From Mactra quadrangularis (Eukaryota > Mollusca > Bivalvia > Venerida > Mactridae), in contig CM046294.1 of NCBI GenBank assembly GCA_025267735.1, positions 7,722,001 through 7,786,000 of the forward strand: a DNA stretch of 64,000 bases, in the 5' to 3' direction. A model generated the notes under the pieces. It made no database searches and was not told the origin of the DNA. It saw only the letters and a program-made list of their open reading frames with translations. This document shows, piece after piece, positions 22,338-33,574 of the stretch. The position numbers and the translations under genes are program-made. Position 1 is the first letter of the stretch; each line of letters starts with the position of its first letter.

Positions 22338-22565
22338 CCGCGGCCGTTGCGTAGGGGTTAGCATGTCCGACTTCTTATCCGGAGATCGCGGATTCGAGCC
22401 CGGTCGCGGTTGGTCATACCCTATACATGAGTTGTCGGCTTCGTGGTAGGTAAGTTAGTACTGGTGATAGAAAAGTGTCTAGGAAACCTATAGTAGGAAG
22501 AACTGGCCGTCGTATATGACCTGAATATGTGTTGAACACTACGTAAAACCCAATAAAAAAAACAA
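22338..22565 (+). repeat. SINE with a variant tRNA head and a group B-type tail
   Basis: The head is ccgcggccgttgcgtagggg, ttagcatgtccgacttctta and gcggattcgagcccggtcgc. The body has gttgtcggcttcgtggtagg and gtgtctaggaaacctatag. The tail actggccgtcgtatatgacc, gaatatgtgttgaacac and aaaacccaataaaaaaaa matches the end of groups A and B. A different head on the same tail points to head exchange. Confidence 0.65.
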
Positions 22566-23545
22566 AGAATGAAAACAAATGCTTTGGCATGTGCATTAAT
22601 CGTTTCCACGACATGTATTAAACAGAAAATACCTTCTTTAGCTATTTTGTATCACTTTGAGACAGGAGTTCTTACTTCGAAAATTTGCATTATCACCTTT
22701 TGGTAAAGTTTGCTCTAGTGCAGAATTCAAAAGGCGTATGAAACGTTAACAAAATGATAGAAAACTCTCTCTCGTCCTGTCTCAATTGAATGACGGTGTG
22801 AATATTCCAGCGTTAATTGGAATATTAGCATTAAAAAGTGTCACAGCGTGAACTTAGATTTCTATCTCGCGCAGTTTTTCATTTGTTATGTTTTTGGTAC
22901 CTCCTCGCTCCGGGGTTAATACGCTTTCAATGCGTAGATGCGAAGCGTGCAACTAATAAAGCGAGATAATGACATGCGGTGGAGACCTTTAACATCGGGT
23001 ACCAGGTTGGTCTCACTTTGACCCAAGCACGCGCTGTGGAGGTCATAGGTGATCATTGCTGAAGGTCAGAGGTCAGATAATACTGATGGACAAGTATTGA
23101 AATACACGATACAGGATAATAAGGTGATTATACCCCATAAAATACTATTGTTTGATCTTGTTTTCACTCTTTATTTCCATAATTGCAATCTTGATACGTG
23201 GATTTAATTTAAATACAAAATGGGCCACAACTAGCTGTGAGAAAATATGTTTTGTAAAGATTTAAATACCTTTAAACTCCAAAACAACAAGGTGCAAAAC
23301 TCTATGTATAACCTGTTCCTAAAGCTTAGAAGAAAATGGCTAAATGCAAAACTGGAGATGATAATATTTTTTAAAGTCTTGATCTAACATTTTGATTTCT
23401 TGTGTAATATTAAGTTCAAATCTTCAATGACTAGATGTCAGTTTCATACTATTTTGTCCTAACCTGCGCAAATTGAACTACATGTATGCACTTCGTGTTC
23501 ATCAATTTCTATTTGTAACTCTTGAAATAAAATACATTTTTTTGG
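22566..23545. other. Intergenic sequence, nothing recognised
   Basis: No gene or element could be supported. Confidence 0.35.
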
Positions 23546-23549
23546 TTTG

Positions 23550-23830
23550 GTTGCACGCCGTTGCAACACATTGTATAGGTCACATCACGGCGGTCAAACT
23601 AACCATAGGCCCTAGAAAGGCTTAATCTCTGGATTTAGCTATTTACCACTTACTAGGTGCATACTTCCGCCAGTGACTGACAACATGATTAAGAATCGGT
23701 GGTAGAGGGTAGAATGACGTAAACGTTATTAAATGACCAAGCTCCACGAAAGTATGTTTAGTTCTGAAATCGAACCTACTACCCATCAGTCCGTGAATGG
23801 ACTGATTAGCCTAGCTATCAGAAAATACGT
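23550..23830 (-). repeat. SINE group B, inverted, nearly full length
   Basis: On the minus strand: a head with taggctaatcagtccattca and gtaggttcgatttcagaac, then gtcagtcactggcggaagta, aatagctaaatccagagatt, aagcctttctagggcctatg, gtgatgtgacctatacaatg and a final gttgcaacggcgtgcaacc. Confidence 0.75.
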
Positions 23831-23949
23831 TCGTCTACGTGTTCAATATAACACTCATGACTGTCAGTGACTTAGACTGCCCTGAAACTGGTATTCGGGC
23901 TACTGGTATCTATCTATCAATCTCCCTGAGGAGTCTTTTACCTCGCTTA

Positions 23950-24140
23950 CTGCAGCCGAAAAATTAGTACAACGGAATAACACCACCAATACAGGTACCC
24001 GTTTACACCTGGATAAAGTGAAGCAATCATAGTTAAATTTCTTGCTAAAGGAAATTAGCTGTGCCCTTAATGGAATTCGAACCCGGAACCTCTCGATCCC
24101 TGAGAGTGTGTTTTACCACTAGACTACTGCTCCTTCAGAA
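23950..24140 (-). repeat. SINE group D, inverted, with clear tRNA head
   Basis: The minus strand reads gaaggagcagtagtctagtg, gtaaaacacactctcaggga and gttccgggttcgaattccat (A and B boxes), then tagcaagaaatttaactatg, attgcttcactttatccagg and tgtaaacgggtacctg. The same body occurs in the other group D copies. Confidence 0.65.
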
Positions 24141-24350
24141 GTACATTTTTGTAGGTAAGACATTGATTCAGGAAGTCAAAGAAAATTAGAAAACTGATTT
24201 ATAACTACACTTTAGGAGTATTGAGAATCGTTATTTTTTTAAAAATGATACTATGTCAATAAATGAAGAAAAAAAACTATGCTGATTCAGACAACGGGAA
24301 CTCTATAATGAAATGTCCTAACACCTCGCAGTGTGTGTCCACAGGTGCGG

Positions 24351-24590
24351 TCACTCGACAGTCTCCCAAAATTCCTCTACGTACAATAAATAACCACAGT
24401 CAGCATTCCAATACAGGGCCAAGACAGTAAGATTAACTGAGCCTGCCATGTTGTCACTGAACGACTCACTGGGTGGCGCTTTGTTTATCACATTTTGTGT
24501 TAATCGAGCTGTCGTTTGGATGAAATATTCGAATGCTTCCATGAACGATATTGAAATAAATTCTTTAATTATTTGCTGGTTAAAACTCAC
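24351..24590 (-). CDS. Coding-like frame of unknown function
   Basis: A minus-strand frame stays open for about 80 codons to a TGA at 24351, with peptides such as FMEAFEYFIQTTARLTQNV and SVNLTVLALYWNADCGYLL. The first ATG in frame is near 24540, giving about 63 residues. A strong donor-like AAG/GTGAGT (minus strand, about 24590) sits at the head of the frame, so part of it could instead be intron of another gene model. No homologue was recognised. Confidence 0.2.
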   Translation of the reverse strand: MSFNQQIIKEFISISFMEAFEYFIQTTARLTQNVINKAPPSESFSDNMAGSVNLTVLALYWNADCGYLLYVEEFWETVE

Positions 24591-24594
24591 CTTG

Positions 24595-25521
24595 TCAACG
24601 TGTCAACATTTTTCTGGTCAAAATCTTTTAATCTATATCTATTAACATTATTTATTAGGCTTAAACATCGTATAGCTGCATTCCTTTTCTTGTAGACAAT
24701 TTAATCTTAAACAAATCGCTGATAGCGCTGTTTGGACATGGATTCAACAAGGCATATTCTAGAACGCAGTTCCATGAAAAAAACTAACAACAGATGGTAA
24801 TTTAATTGAAACGCGCCATTTAAAAATCAATGCGTTGAAAGTCATTGTTTTCATAAATTGATGTTACTTGAATAATAAACTTTTTTAGTTCATATGTACA
24901 ATATTATGACTAAAATGGGATACTGTTTGTCGATCATAACTACATGTATTATCTTTAGATACTATCGAATAAAAAAAAATTGAATCCAATGAAAATCTAC
25001 TCCAGACGTAAACTCGCCATATAAACAATATTATTGCATATGTTACTATAAATAGTAACAAAATCGACGTGGAAGTGCGCCAATATAGCCTCAATGTGGG
25101 CAATACATTCCGGTATTGAGCAAGTGTGCCAAAATATCGATATTTGGCCCACTTCCTAGTGTGCCAAAAATCGATATTGAGGCAACTTCCGGTCATTACG
25201 CACCTGCAGTCCAACAACTGCAGACTTTCCGCACGTGAAATTCGTACGTAATTAGCAACAAGAAGCTATAATATTCAATTTTACGACGTGTGTTTTTTTT
25301 TTTCAAAGTGAAAATAAATAAGATAATTAACAATTTATCAAGACTTACGTTTTATAACAAGCGTTCATAAGATTCCGACGTTTCGACGTTGAATAAACAA
25401 AACAATACATGTGACGTAACGTCAACGTGCAAAATAGCGCGGTACATCGAGAAAATGTATTTTTGTTGTAGAAAAGTCATCGTTTCATGAATTGGTCAAC
25501 ATATGCAATAAAAAGATTATG
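24595..25521. other. Intergenic sequence; weak inverted repeats at 25070-25205
   Basis: The phrase gtgtgccaaaaatcgatatt and variants of it occur several times in both orientations between 25070 and 25205. This suggests a decayed palindrome-rich element. No gene was seen. Confidence 0.35.
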
Positions 25522-25650
25522 AAACAGGGCAATGGTGCCTTAAGTCGATATCGGCACACTTTCACCGGCATTGGCCCTCGGGCTAAAGCCCTCGGGCCAA
25601 TACCTAAGCAAGTGTGCCGATATCTTCCTTAAGGCACACTTGCCCTGTTT
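25522..25650. repeat. Imperfect foldback element
   Basis: The left arm aaacagggcaatggtgcct, then gatatcggcacact and ggcattggccctcgggc, pairs with the right arm, inverted (aaacagggcaagtgtgcctt, gatatcggcacacttgc, ggtattggcccgagggc). The arms are about 60 bp and meet at an almost spacer-less centre (ctaaagccc). Confidence 0.7.
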
Positions 25651-26914
25651 AATAACCTATAATTATTTCTACAATTAATTTTATTTTGCATTTCGCATAG
25701 CTTTTTTCATCACAGCCAGTGATCGTTTCAGTCTTTTATTCTTGAAGTTTCTGTATATAGGAATCACAAAGTCCATTATTCGGAAACAGTTTGGCAGTTT
25801 TGCCAAACCGTCGGCTAGGTACACGGTCAACGATTCAAAATGTATTTTATTTATAGTGCAATCGCAGGAAAAGTTCGTATTATACCGTATCGGGGAACAA
25901 GTTTGTGCGCGTATTTGAATGAAGGGTTTATCATCGAACTAAATTTTATAAAAAATAGTTTTCGAAATGGCAGTAACAGATTTTTAATATCCGATATTAA
26001 ATAGTCGACATTTTTATTCCTTAGTAATTTGGTAACGGTGACAGGATACGGTTTATCCATACAATAAGCCCCAAAAGGTATTTAGGAAGTGTAACAATAA
26101 CATAATCGACCCTTTTTGTCCCCTATTATCCCTAGACACATAAAACCCCATAATGGACATATTTACACAACCCCAACTTTTAATCACAAATAAAATTTAC
26201 AATGTAATAAATTTTAGGAGTGTTTCAAACTCTAATTTATATTTACTCATTCATAATAAACTAATTCACTTAATGAAGGTGTAAATAACTTAAGTCTTGC
26301 CCCTTGTGTACAAGAAGCCTTTCAAATACTCGTGGTATTTCTGTTTCATTAGTCAACTTGGCCTGCTTAAAGCCAGAACCCATTATGAACAATATACGCT
26401 TTTCCCTCGGTAATCCTGTTTACAAATTACAAGATTTGACATCTAGCATATGCCAAGGTGTTTGATTAAGGGCTAAAAAGGAAATTGTAATGATAAAGTA
26501 ATCGGTGGTGAAAAGGGGTCTCTAGAGATGACATTTTAGGGGCCACCCAATACAAACCGACTGGTCAAGGGATGTAACATTGAAGCTTTAGTACAAATAT
26601 AGGATACTAGTTGACCCAGGGTTATATCAACCTGAACATAAACAGCCTGACATCTGTTACAAAAACCTTAATTAAACATATTTAAGTCATTGTCACCTCG
26701 AAACAAGAACAAATTTTAATATTTTAGGCAAATTTTGACCCCAAACGTGATTATTTTCGCGCCGAAAATGCTCATTAAATCTGAACAAAAAAAACAAATG
26801 TTAATTCAATAAAAAATGTTAACAAGTGATATTAATTTCATATACATTTGTAATTTCAATCTCATTAAATCAGATAACATTTCACTCCACTAACTTTCCG
26901 CTGTATAAGATTAG
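25651..26914. other. Intergenic sequence, nothing recognised
   Basis: A 69-codon minus frame (25851-26060) has tolerable composition but no other support. No repeats with clear ends were found. Confidence 0.35.
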
Positions 26915-27235
26915 TATACCCGCCAATCTAGCTCAGTTGGTAGCACACAAGTCTACTGATCAGGAGGTCGTGGATTCGATTCCAGAGCGGGGGTATACTT
27001 TCATACATGAGTTTGTTCAAAAAATAATTTCTACGGCCATTCTTCCTCGTACTACTGATTGTTAACCATATAGGACAGGTGTCAGTCACTGACGGAAGTA
27101 TATGCCTAGTAACTGATTAACAGCTGAATCCAGAGATTTAGCCTTTCCAGGAACGGTGAGTAGGTTGACTGATGGCCGTGATATAACATATACAATGTGT
27201 TACTACGGCGTTGGACCCAACCAAAAAAGATTAGT
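26915..27235 (+). repeat. SINE group B, full-length reference copy
   Basis: The tRNA-like head spans about 26920-26992 (cgccaatctagctcagttgg, tagcacacaagtctactg, gtggattcgattccagagc). The body has aatttctacggccattctt, gtcagtcactgacggaagt, agctgaatccagagatttag and cctttccaggaacggtgagt. The tail has ggccgtgatataacatatac, aatgtgttactacggcgttg and gacccaaccaaaaaag. The tail is nearly the same as in group A copies. Confidence 0.8.
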
Positions 27236-28393
27236 AACTCGCGTTAGCTAAATTCTCTTAGACAACAGGAAATTTAGTAAAAATTGATTAAACGAATGTT
27301 TTTGTTTTTTTTTGTTTCATTTAGGTATTTTAAGACTTTTAGTAAATAAAAGTAAACTAGTAGGCCCTCTTAGTCAAATTAAAATGCTCGATACTTCACG
27401 GCGATGATCGAAATACCATTTATTTTTTAGAACAAACACCTCAATAAACCCAACATACAAGCGATAGTGTTATTAAAGAAGACAGGTTTTTGATAAGATG
27501 TTCAAATCGGTTTAAAAACAAATTAATATTTTATTCGTACAAACGTCATTCAAAGAGAAATATTTGCTTTCATGAATTCATGCCCCGTAAATCAATACGA
27601 TAGTGTCGCGGTATAAACGGACATAGGTCAACCCCGTTAAAAATAATTAAAAGGATAAATGTTGGTTATTTTCTCAATCAATATGGTTTATATCACTAGA
27701 TATTGACCAGAGGTCATCGTGGCAGGGTATAAAACTCCAAGAAAGTAGTTAAGTACGGACCGCGCGTGTTTCCACATCCGGGCTTTAGATTATTAGCCGA
27801 TTGTAATGTCAAACTCTATTTACATGTTTGCATGTTAAGGGGTTGATCTGCCGAAGGGTCAGTATTTTTGTAGTGTCGATACTAGGGGTCACGATAGTCA
27901 AAGGGTCATTGGTCATCTCGCTCTGTTGTTACGGTCAAGGGGCATTTATATAAATGTTTGGGTATATTGATAAACAAATTTTAAATAGATACGAGTTTCC
28001 TTTCATGTTAAAAGGAAACCAATACTCGGGTATAATTTATCAATAAAAATGTGATTTAAGTCACGCCCGGTGCTTTGATTTGGTCCCCTGAAATAAACAA
28101 CAATTTAACATTTTCATTACAAAAACATCAGTCAAATTTTAGTGATTTGTGACTATTTTATTCAAATGTGATTTAAATTTTTTAGCGAAAACTATTTCTT
28201 TGTTTTGATCAATCTTTTAGTATTCAAATGACTTTTTCAAGAGTTTCTACATAGTCTTAAGGTAACAAGCACTTGCTTCCTGGTTTCTTTTTAGTCTTAC
28301 AATAATTCCACATTACTAAGGAAACTACTCACACAATTCATACCTCCAAGTATGTACAAAATTATATAAAGCGCATATTAAGTTAAATTATAA
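27236..28393. other. Intergenic sequence, nothing recognised
   Basis: AT-rich. A small hairpin occurs at about 27990-28026 (gagtttcctt / aaggaaacc). No gene. Confidence 0.35.
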
Positions 28394-28395
28394 TA

Positions 28396-28563
28396 CAGTA
28401 AAGTTCCGCTATTAAGACCAGCAAAACCGATGGTCTTAATAGCGAAACAGTCTTATTATAGGGACCATTTTATTAACAAATAAAGCAATTGAGTCTAAAT
28501 AATTGTCAAAAAATCGCATGATTTTGAAATAACAAAAGTGGTCTTAATAGCGGAACTTTACAG
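28396..28563. mobile_element. Pogo/Tc1-like MITE, 25-bp TIRs, TA duplication
   Basis: The left end cagtaaagttccgctattaa and the inverted right end ctgtaaagttccgctattaa continue to gacca on both sides (24 of 25 identical). TA flanks each end (28394-28395, 28564-28565). A further inverted copy of the inner part lies at about 28420-28436. CAGT starts with 25-bp arms are typical of pogo-type mariner relatives. It is 168 bp long with no coding. Confidence 0.75.
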
Positions 28564-28565
28564 TA

Positions 28566-29340
28566 ATTCGAAATATTTAGAATTTTAATGAAAAGGAAAT
28601 GAAATGAGAATTTTTGACAAATTTTGAAGTCATGTTTAAGCAATCAGGCTTTAAACAGCCATATATAATCAATATACAAATGTAATATATCTTGCACTGT
28701 AGAAGTCAATGCATTTTTTTCTGACGGACGAGGGTTTACTGCCTATTTTATTTTTATTTAATAGTTTAATAATATTTTATTGCATATAAGTACATGTATA
28801 TACATTTATTATAATAATATAAATTACAAATTGTATTAAACAACATTACCTAGTGACCTTCTCAACAATCGGGGGGTTTTGCTGTTTTTTATAGGGTTAA
28901 TTGGGTTTTTATAAACCAAGAATAGAAAATTATAACCAGCGATTCTTAATTTATTCTGTTCGAGCATTGCACTCATGACCCAGACAGGGAATGTAACATT
29001 GTTCAATGTATATAGTTAACAGGAATTATGTTACCGTTCCCAGCATGCATACTGTCATAAAACAGTTTCAGTATAAAAATTTCTCACACGAAAACGTTTT
29101 CCATGAAACAACATTGCAAACAAGAATCAGTGGTAATCTGGGGCTCTTTTATGACGTAACAATTTTATTTCCAGAAATGATTTTTTATTGTAAAGTAATA
29201 GTAGCTTACTTTACTAAATTTTTGATGAATACCATCTCATCAAAAATTGGCGGGAAATTTGACATCATGATTCATCGCAGACGTGCATTACAGGTTACGG
29301 AAAAGCGAGATTTTCGTGGCTGATAAATAACCCAAGAGAG
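28566..29340. other. Intergenic sequence, nothing recognised
   Basis: A 105-codon plus frame (29006-29323) has no recognisable domain and uneven composition, so it is not called. Confidence 0.35.
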
Positions 29341-29341
29341 T

Positions 29342-29502
29342 GGGAAAAGTAAATAAAAGCCGTTACAAGACGGTGTAATTTACTTATTTACATTCCGCGC
29401 ACGTGGGTAAAATTGATTGTGTACATAAAGTCACGGGTCCTTTATCTTATTTACATACGGGATCACGTGATCAACTTGTCGTTGGATTTGTTTACTTTTC
29501 CC
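29342..29502. repeat. Inverted-repeat element with GGGAAAAGTAAA ends
   Basis: The left end gggaaaagtaaataaa matches the inverted right end gggaaaagtaaacaaa at 15 of 16 positions. The 160-bp interior contains further short palindromes (gtaaat…atttac, gatcacgtgatc). Confidence 0.55.
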
Positions 29503-30075
29503 ATGCTTTTCGCTGGTACGTGTGTGAGAACGGTTTAGATGGGTAATTTTAAATCCCCAAAAATCTGTTTTACAACCGTCAGCAAACACTTAAGGTATTT
29601 AACTGTTCAGTGAATTTCATGAGATCAAGGGGTCCAACGTTAGGCACCTGTGTTATGCCAACATTATATAAGCCTTCAGTTTGTATTTATCGTAGCCTTT
29701 TTTATGAGATAAAATATAGACGACAAAACAAGGATCTTAATTTGTTCATAATTAATGTAACATCGTATCACCTGTGTAACAATGTAGGAATTTGTTAGAA
29801 GGAAATTGAAAATAAAAAGTGTCAAAAAGGCTTGGATGAAAACTTTAGATCATGAAGTGCATGTATATTGTATAACTTTATCAAATGATGCAAGTGGTAT
29901 AGAATAGCCTTCGTTTTGATTATATTAACCCGCCCTTATGTATTCATTAAAACGTTGACCAGTTATTGTTTATATCATAGGCGGTCGGCATCGTTCGAAG
30001 ACAAAAACTCGATACATGTACATGTACAAATGTGTAGTGTTTTGGTTTTTGAAACGTGCCGGTTGCCTATGATTT

Positions 30076-30410
30076 ATGCCTCAGTCCCATAAAACCATGG
30101 CTTGTTGCGGACCCGTACGTGCAGACAGCCGTAGGCCGTGGGAAGCCTGGCGTATTAAGGTGACGGTACACACTTGGCTCAAAACAATACACCCGTACGG
30201 AGCCGTAGCTGGAAGATATGCAAGTTCAATCCATACTCGGCCACAATTTTGTTCACAATTTGACTTTGAAGCTGATACGTGTATCCACGGCTCATCGCAC
30301 GGACCCGGTAAAAACGAAACAGTCCGTACGCGTACGCAAGAGTTCGTACGAGTCCTTGCGGAGCTTGATCGCACGGAGCATGTACGGTGCCCTCACGGCT
30401 ACATTTATGT
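30076..30410. repeat. GC-rich island with repeated CGTACG-type motifs
   Basis: Within AT-rich surroundings, this ~330-bp block carries many short words such as cccgtacgg, gtccgtacgcgtacg, ttcgtacg, gagccgta and cgcacgg in both orientations. The outer parts are weakly inverted (cagtcccataaaaccat left; cagtctcataaacataa inverted right). Clustered subterminal words of this kind are seen in some DNA-transposon MITEs. Three overlapping frames of 97-121 codons exist on both strands; none looks like a protein. Confidence 0.45.
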
Positions 30411-30484
30411 TTATGAGACTGTAGCATTATATCATACTTAACCAGCCGAAAAACATACTTAAGTATAAGCATATTTATGTGCAT

Positions 30485-31750
30485 GCTATGTACCTTTTAT
30501 GAGGAAAACAGTTCTGCAATTTCAAATGTTATAGTTCATATCATTGTTTCAATTTATCTATGGAGCGGAGACTGTAATAAAATTGTATTGCTAAGTGGTT
30601 CGCCATAATCGTCTTTCTAATTTTGCTACAGCAATCTTACATAGTTATTCATTAATTTTGTTGTGCACAAATTTAATTTTGTTTACATTTGATATGTGTC
30701 GTTTTAAAATGTATCAAACTATTGGATGAAGATAGCTAATGTACATGGTCATTTATCTCTCGTGGAGTATTAGATAAAATGCATGTACACCAGCAAGTGT
30801 TTATGCAAAGTAAATATTTACTTTCTACAGTAAACAATATTTCTCAATTATATATGCTTTTGAAAGGACAAGTTCGCAGCAAGACATATGCTGTGTCTAT
30901 TGTATAACATAAATAATCAAACATCTATGACACATTGCAAATATAACGATTGAAATGCAAAGAAATATATATGGTATTGAACAATTGAACAATGTCATAT
31001 CAGCTCGTCGTATTTCCTCCAAATATGGCAACACGGTCTTATTATAAACATATACAATGCTGTTCGAACGCTTCAATAGTGTTTGTCCGGACATTTCCAA
31101 CTATTTCCGTGCGTCTTTTTTAAAACGGTTTCCCACGGATTTTATCATTGACTTTAACCGCGAAGTTTCACTTCCCTATTGAGTCACTTCCTTTTAAAAC
31201 AGTGAAATATCTTCCGCCATTTTTGTCTGTTCAATTCAATTCAATGAGAGACGTGAACTATTGTGCAACTATTATTCCCCGATAATGATACTGTAACCAC
31301 GGGTATATATACTTCAAAAAAGATTCTCACGGTATATTCGAATGAGTTAGTCACCGTAAAAAGGACACAGCTGGCTTGCATGGATCGCTTATTTCATTTT
31401 GTGGGAAAGCTAAAATTGTAAAATTCCCTTACAAGATAAACGTTCGATAATGATCGTACCCTTTTCTTGCTTTAACCAAAATATTATAGATGCAAAGCTA
31501 TTTTAGATTTAGAGTTTTGATAATAACTTCAACATAAAAAGAAACCGAGCACGTCTCTTTACGTTACACACGCCACGGTGACTTTTATATAATGATCGTT
31601 ACTTAATCATCGCACGAATGCAAATTAGACTATCACATGATAGAGGTCGCAAGACTAATGGACAGTGTGACAAAATATTCTTTTGAAATGATAAAAAAAG
31701 AAGTGAAGGAAATAGTCGGTCACTTTATCTTTGTGTAATTTCATACAATT
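30485..31750. other. Intergenic sequence, nothing recognised
   Basis: AT-rich. No gene or element could be supported. Confidence 0.35.
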
Positions 31751-31754
31751 ATTC

Positions 31755-31907
31755 CATATGTCATTTGGAAACAGTCAAACTGTAAGCGCGATGTGGAAGG
31801 GATAGTGTTTTGAACTGCTGCCCGAGGACGCAGGCCAAGAGCAACGCTTTAAAACACTATCCCCGACATTGAGGGGCAAACGTTTGACTGTTCCCAAATC
31901 ACTTATG
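31755..31907. repeat. Foldback element
   Basis: The left arm catatgtcatttggaaacag and the inverted right arm cataagtgatttgggaacag both continue with tcaaac (23 of 26 identical). An inner pair, ggatagtgtttt against aaaacactatcc, completes the hairpin. Confidence 0.65.
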
Positions 31908-31909
31908 AT

Positions 31910-33398
31910 ATAATTTGGATATTACCTGTTCAATTACAGTTTTAACAACAGTACTTGCATTAGAACAAAAAAACAAGATACATGTAATAGTTGTGCAAAT
32001 ATAATTATTATATCAATTAAACTTTCTCAATTTAACAATCTAACTTTTCCAAACAATTTCCGCAACAGTTACTTCCCCTTTGAGCTCGATTGTGGAACAA
32101 GTAATTGCAAAAGTCGGTATTCTGGAATTTAGAATATGGTAGAATTGATTATCAACGTGGAAACGAAACACGCGTACATCCGATTAAATTAACATAGCGT
32201 CTCTGCTGGTCACGTGCAATCATTTCTAGAGTCATTTTGACGCGAGCTCATATTATCGAACTAGGCGTGTGTTCAGGCATGTTTAAACCTTTAACGACGT
32301 TGTTTGCGATTATGACACCGACGCGTTGACATTATTTAAAATTCTGATACAATGCATGCCACAGCTATCAAAATTCCACCACATTGATAGAGAAAATTTA
32401 ATTATCGACCCTAGTCGCCTTAAGAAACTAAAATTAGATTTCAAATCAATAAAATAGGGAAAATTGGTGAGTGTCACGAATAACCTGTTCTTACAAGCAC
32501 CGCCCTACACACATTCACCGTTAGATGTAATATATTAAATTTAACTTGTCGACTTGTCATGTACATGGAACCCCTAAAATGACATTGGAATGCTTAGATT
32601 TTTTATTTCCACAATTATTTCGTAAACGTAATATTGTTTCGTTTAACCGAACTTCATTCATTTTTCATTTTTAGAAATCATGCAATGTATTTCGATTTTT
32701 ACGAGATAATATTTCATTTATCTTTTTGAAATAATAATTTCGTATTACGTGCATGTATGCCACGGATGCAAGAACTTGCGGTTAAATGGGGATTTTCTGG
32801 GGATCTAATAAAAATGAATAAAGAGTAATACTGATCTTGATCGTTCTTTTTAATCTTTAAAATATATTTAAAATCAAATTGTTGTTAGATTAATGAAGAT
32901 TCAATGAATTATGAATCAGTTAATACATATATAATTAAAAATCGTTTTTCTGTCGTTATCTTATAAGTTATAGCGTTGAAACACGAGAAATCGACAAATC
33001 CTAAGATTTTTGTTAAAATTTCATTCAGTCGAAGGGAGATAACCGTACATTACATTTTTGTTAAAATTTGGCCATAGATAGTTAACATGCCTCTTTGATA
33101 CAACGACTAATGTCGCTGACTACAAATCAATATTAAATTTGCCACTGGTAATAGGATTCGCGGTCTCGAGCGCAGCTAACGACCATGGCTTCTTATGAAA
33201 AAATAAGCATTTGAATACAAAACTCCCCAGGCATTTGTTAGCTGTGCCACATTGGACAGCTTCAAGTAAACCCAAATACAGCTCTGCAAACTCGTACCGA
33301 TGTTATTGGAGATTTTATCAGCATTGTATAAATAACATAAGTACTTAAACTATTAAATTTCATGATCCTACTGTAAATATTGTACACAAAATGTCTCA
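31910..33398. other. Intergenic sequence, nothing recognised
   Basis: No supportable gene, RNA or element. Confidence 0.35.
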
Positions 33399-33399
33399 C

Positions 33400-33560
33400 T
33401 TTGAACATTCTGTGAGTCAGTACGAGTACATTCCAAATTGATGGAATCTGAACTACAACCTGTAGAAGTAGAAGGGAATGGAAGTCTGATGCTAGTACAT
33501 ACCAGGAATGATGGTGAGGTGTCCGCCTCATATGACTCAGTCTGACAATAAAGAAGCAAA
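33400..33560 (+). repeat. Possible 3' end of an element or gene, sharing a 19-bp word with 10385
   Basis: A plus-strand frame is open for about 45 codons up to a TGA near 33542 and ends …NDGEVSASYDSV. It is followed at once by caataaag and an A-rich run (33553-33570). The 19-bp word gtccgcctcatatgactca is identical at about 10393. Together these look like the end of a polyadenylated sequence, perhaps a retrocopy. Its family is unknown. Confidence 0.3.
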
Positions 33561-33574
33561 AATAAAAAAAAAAC

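Noticed and set aside
26920..26992. Possible true tRNA gene
   Set aside because: The tRNA-like part continues directly into the conserved group B SINE body, and the same body recurs at many sites. The other tRNA-like heads in the window are treated the same way.
29006..29323. 105-codon plus-strand frame
   Set aside because: No recognisable domain or splice signals; it directly abuts an inverted-repeat element.
30076..30441. 121-codon plus and 97/101-codon minus frames in the GC-rich island
   Set aside because: Three frames are open together on both strands because the block is CpG-rich and lacks stops by composition; none resembles a protein.
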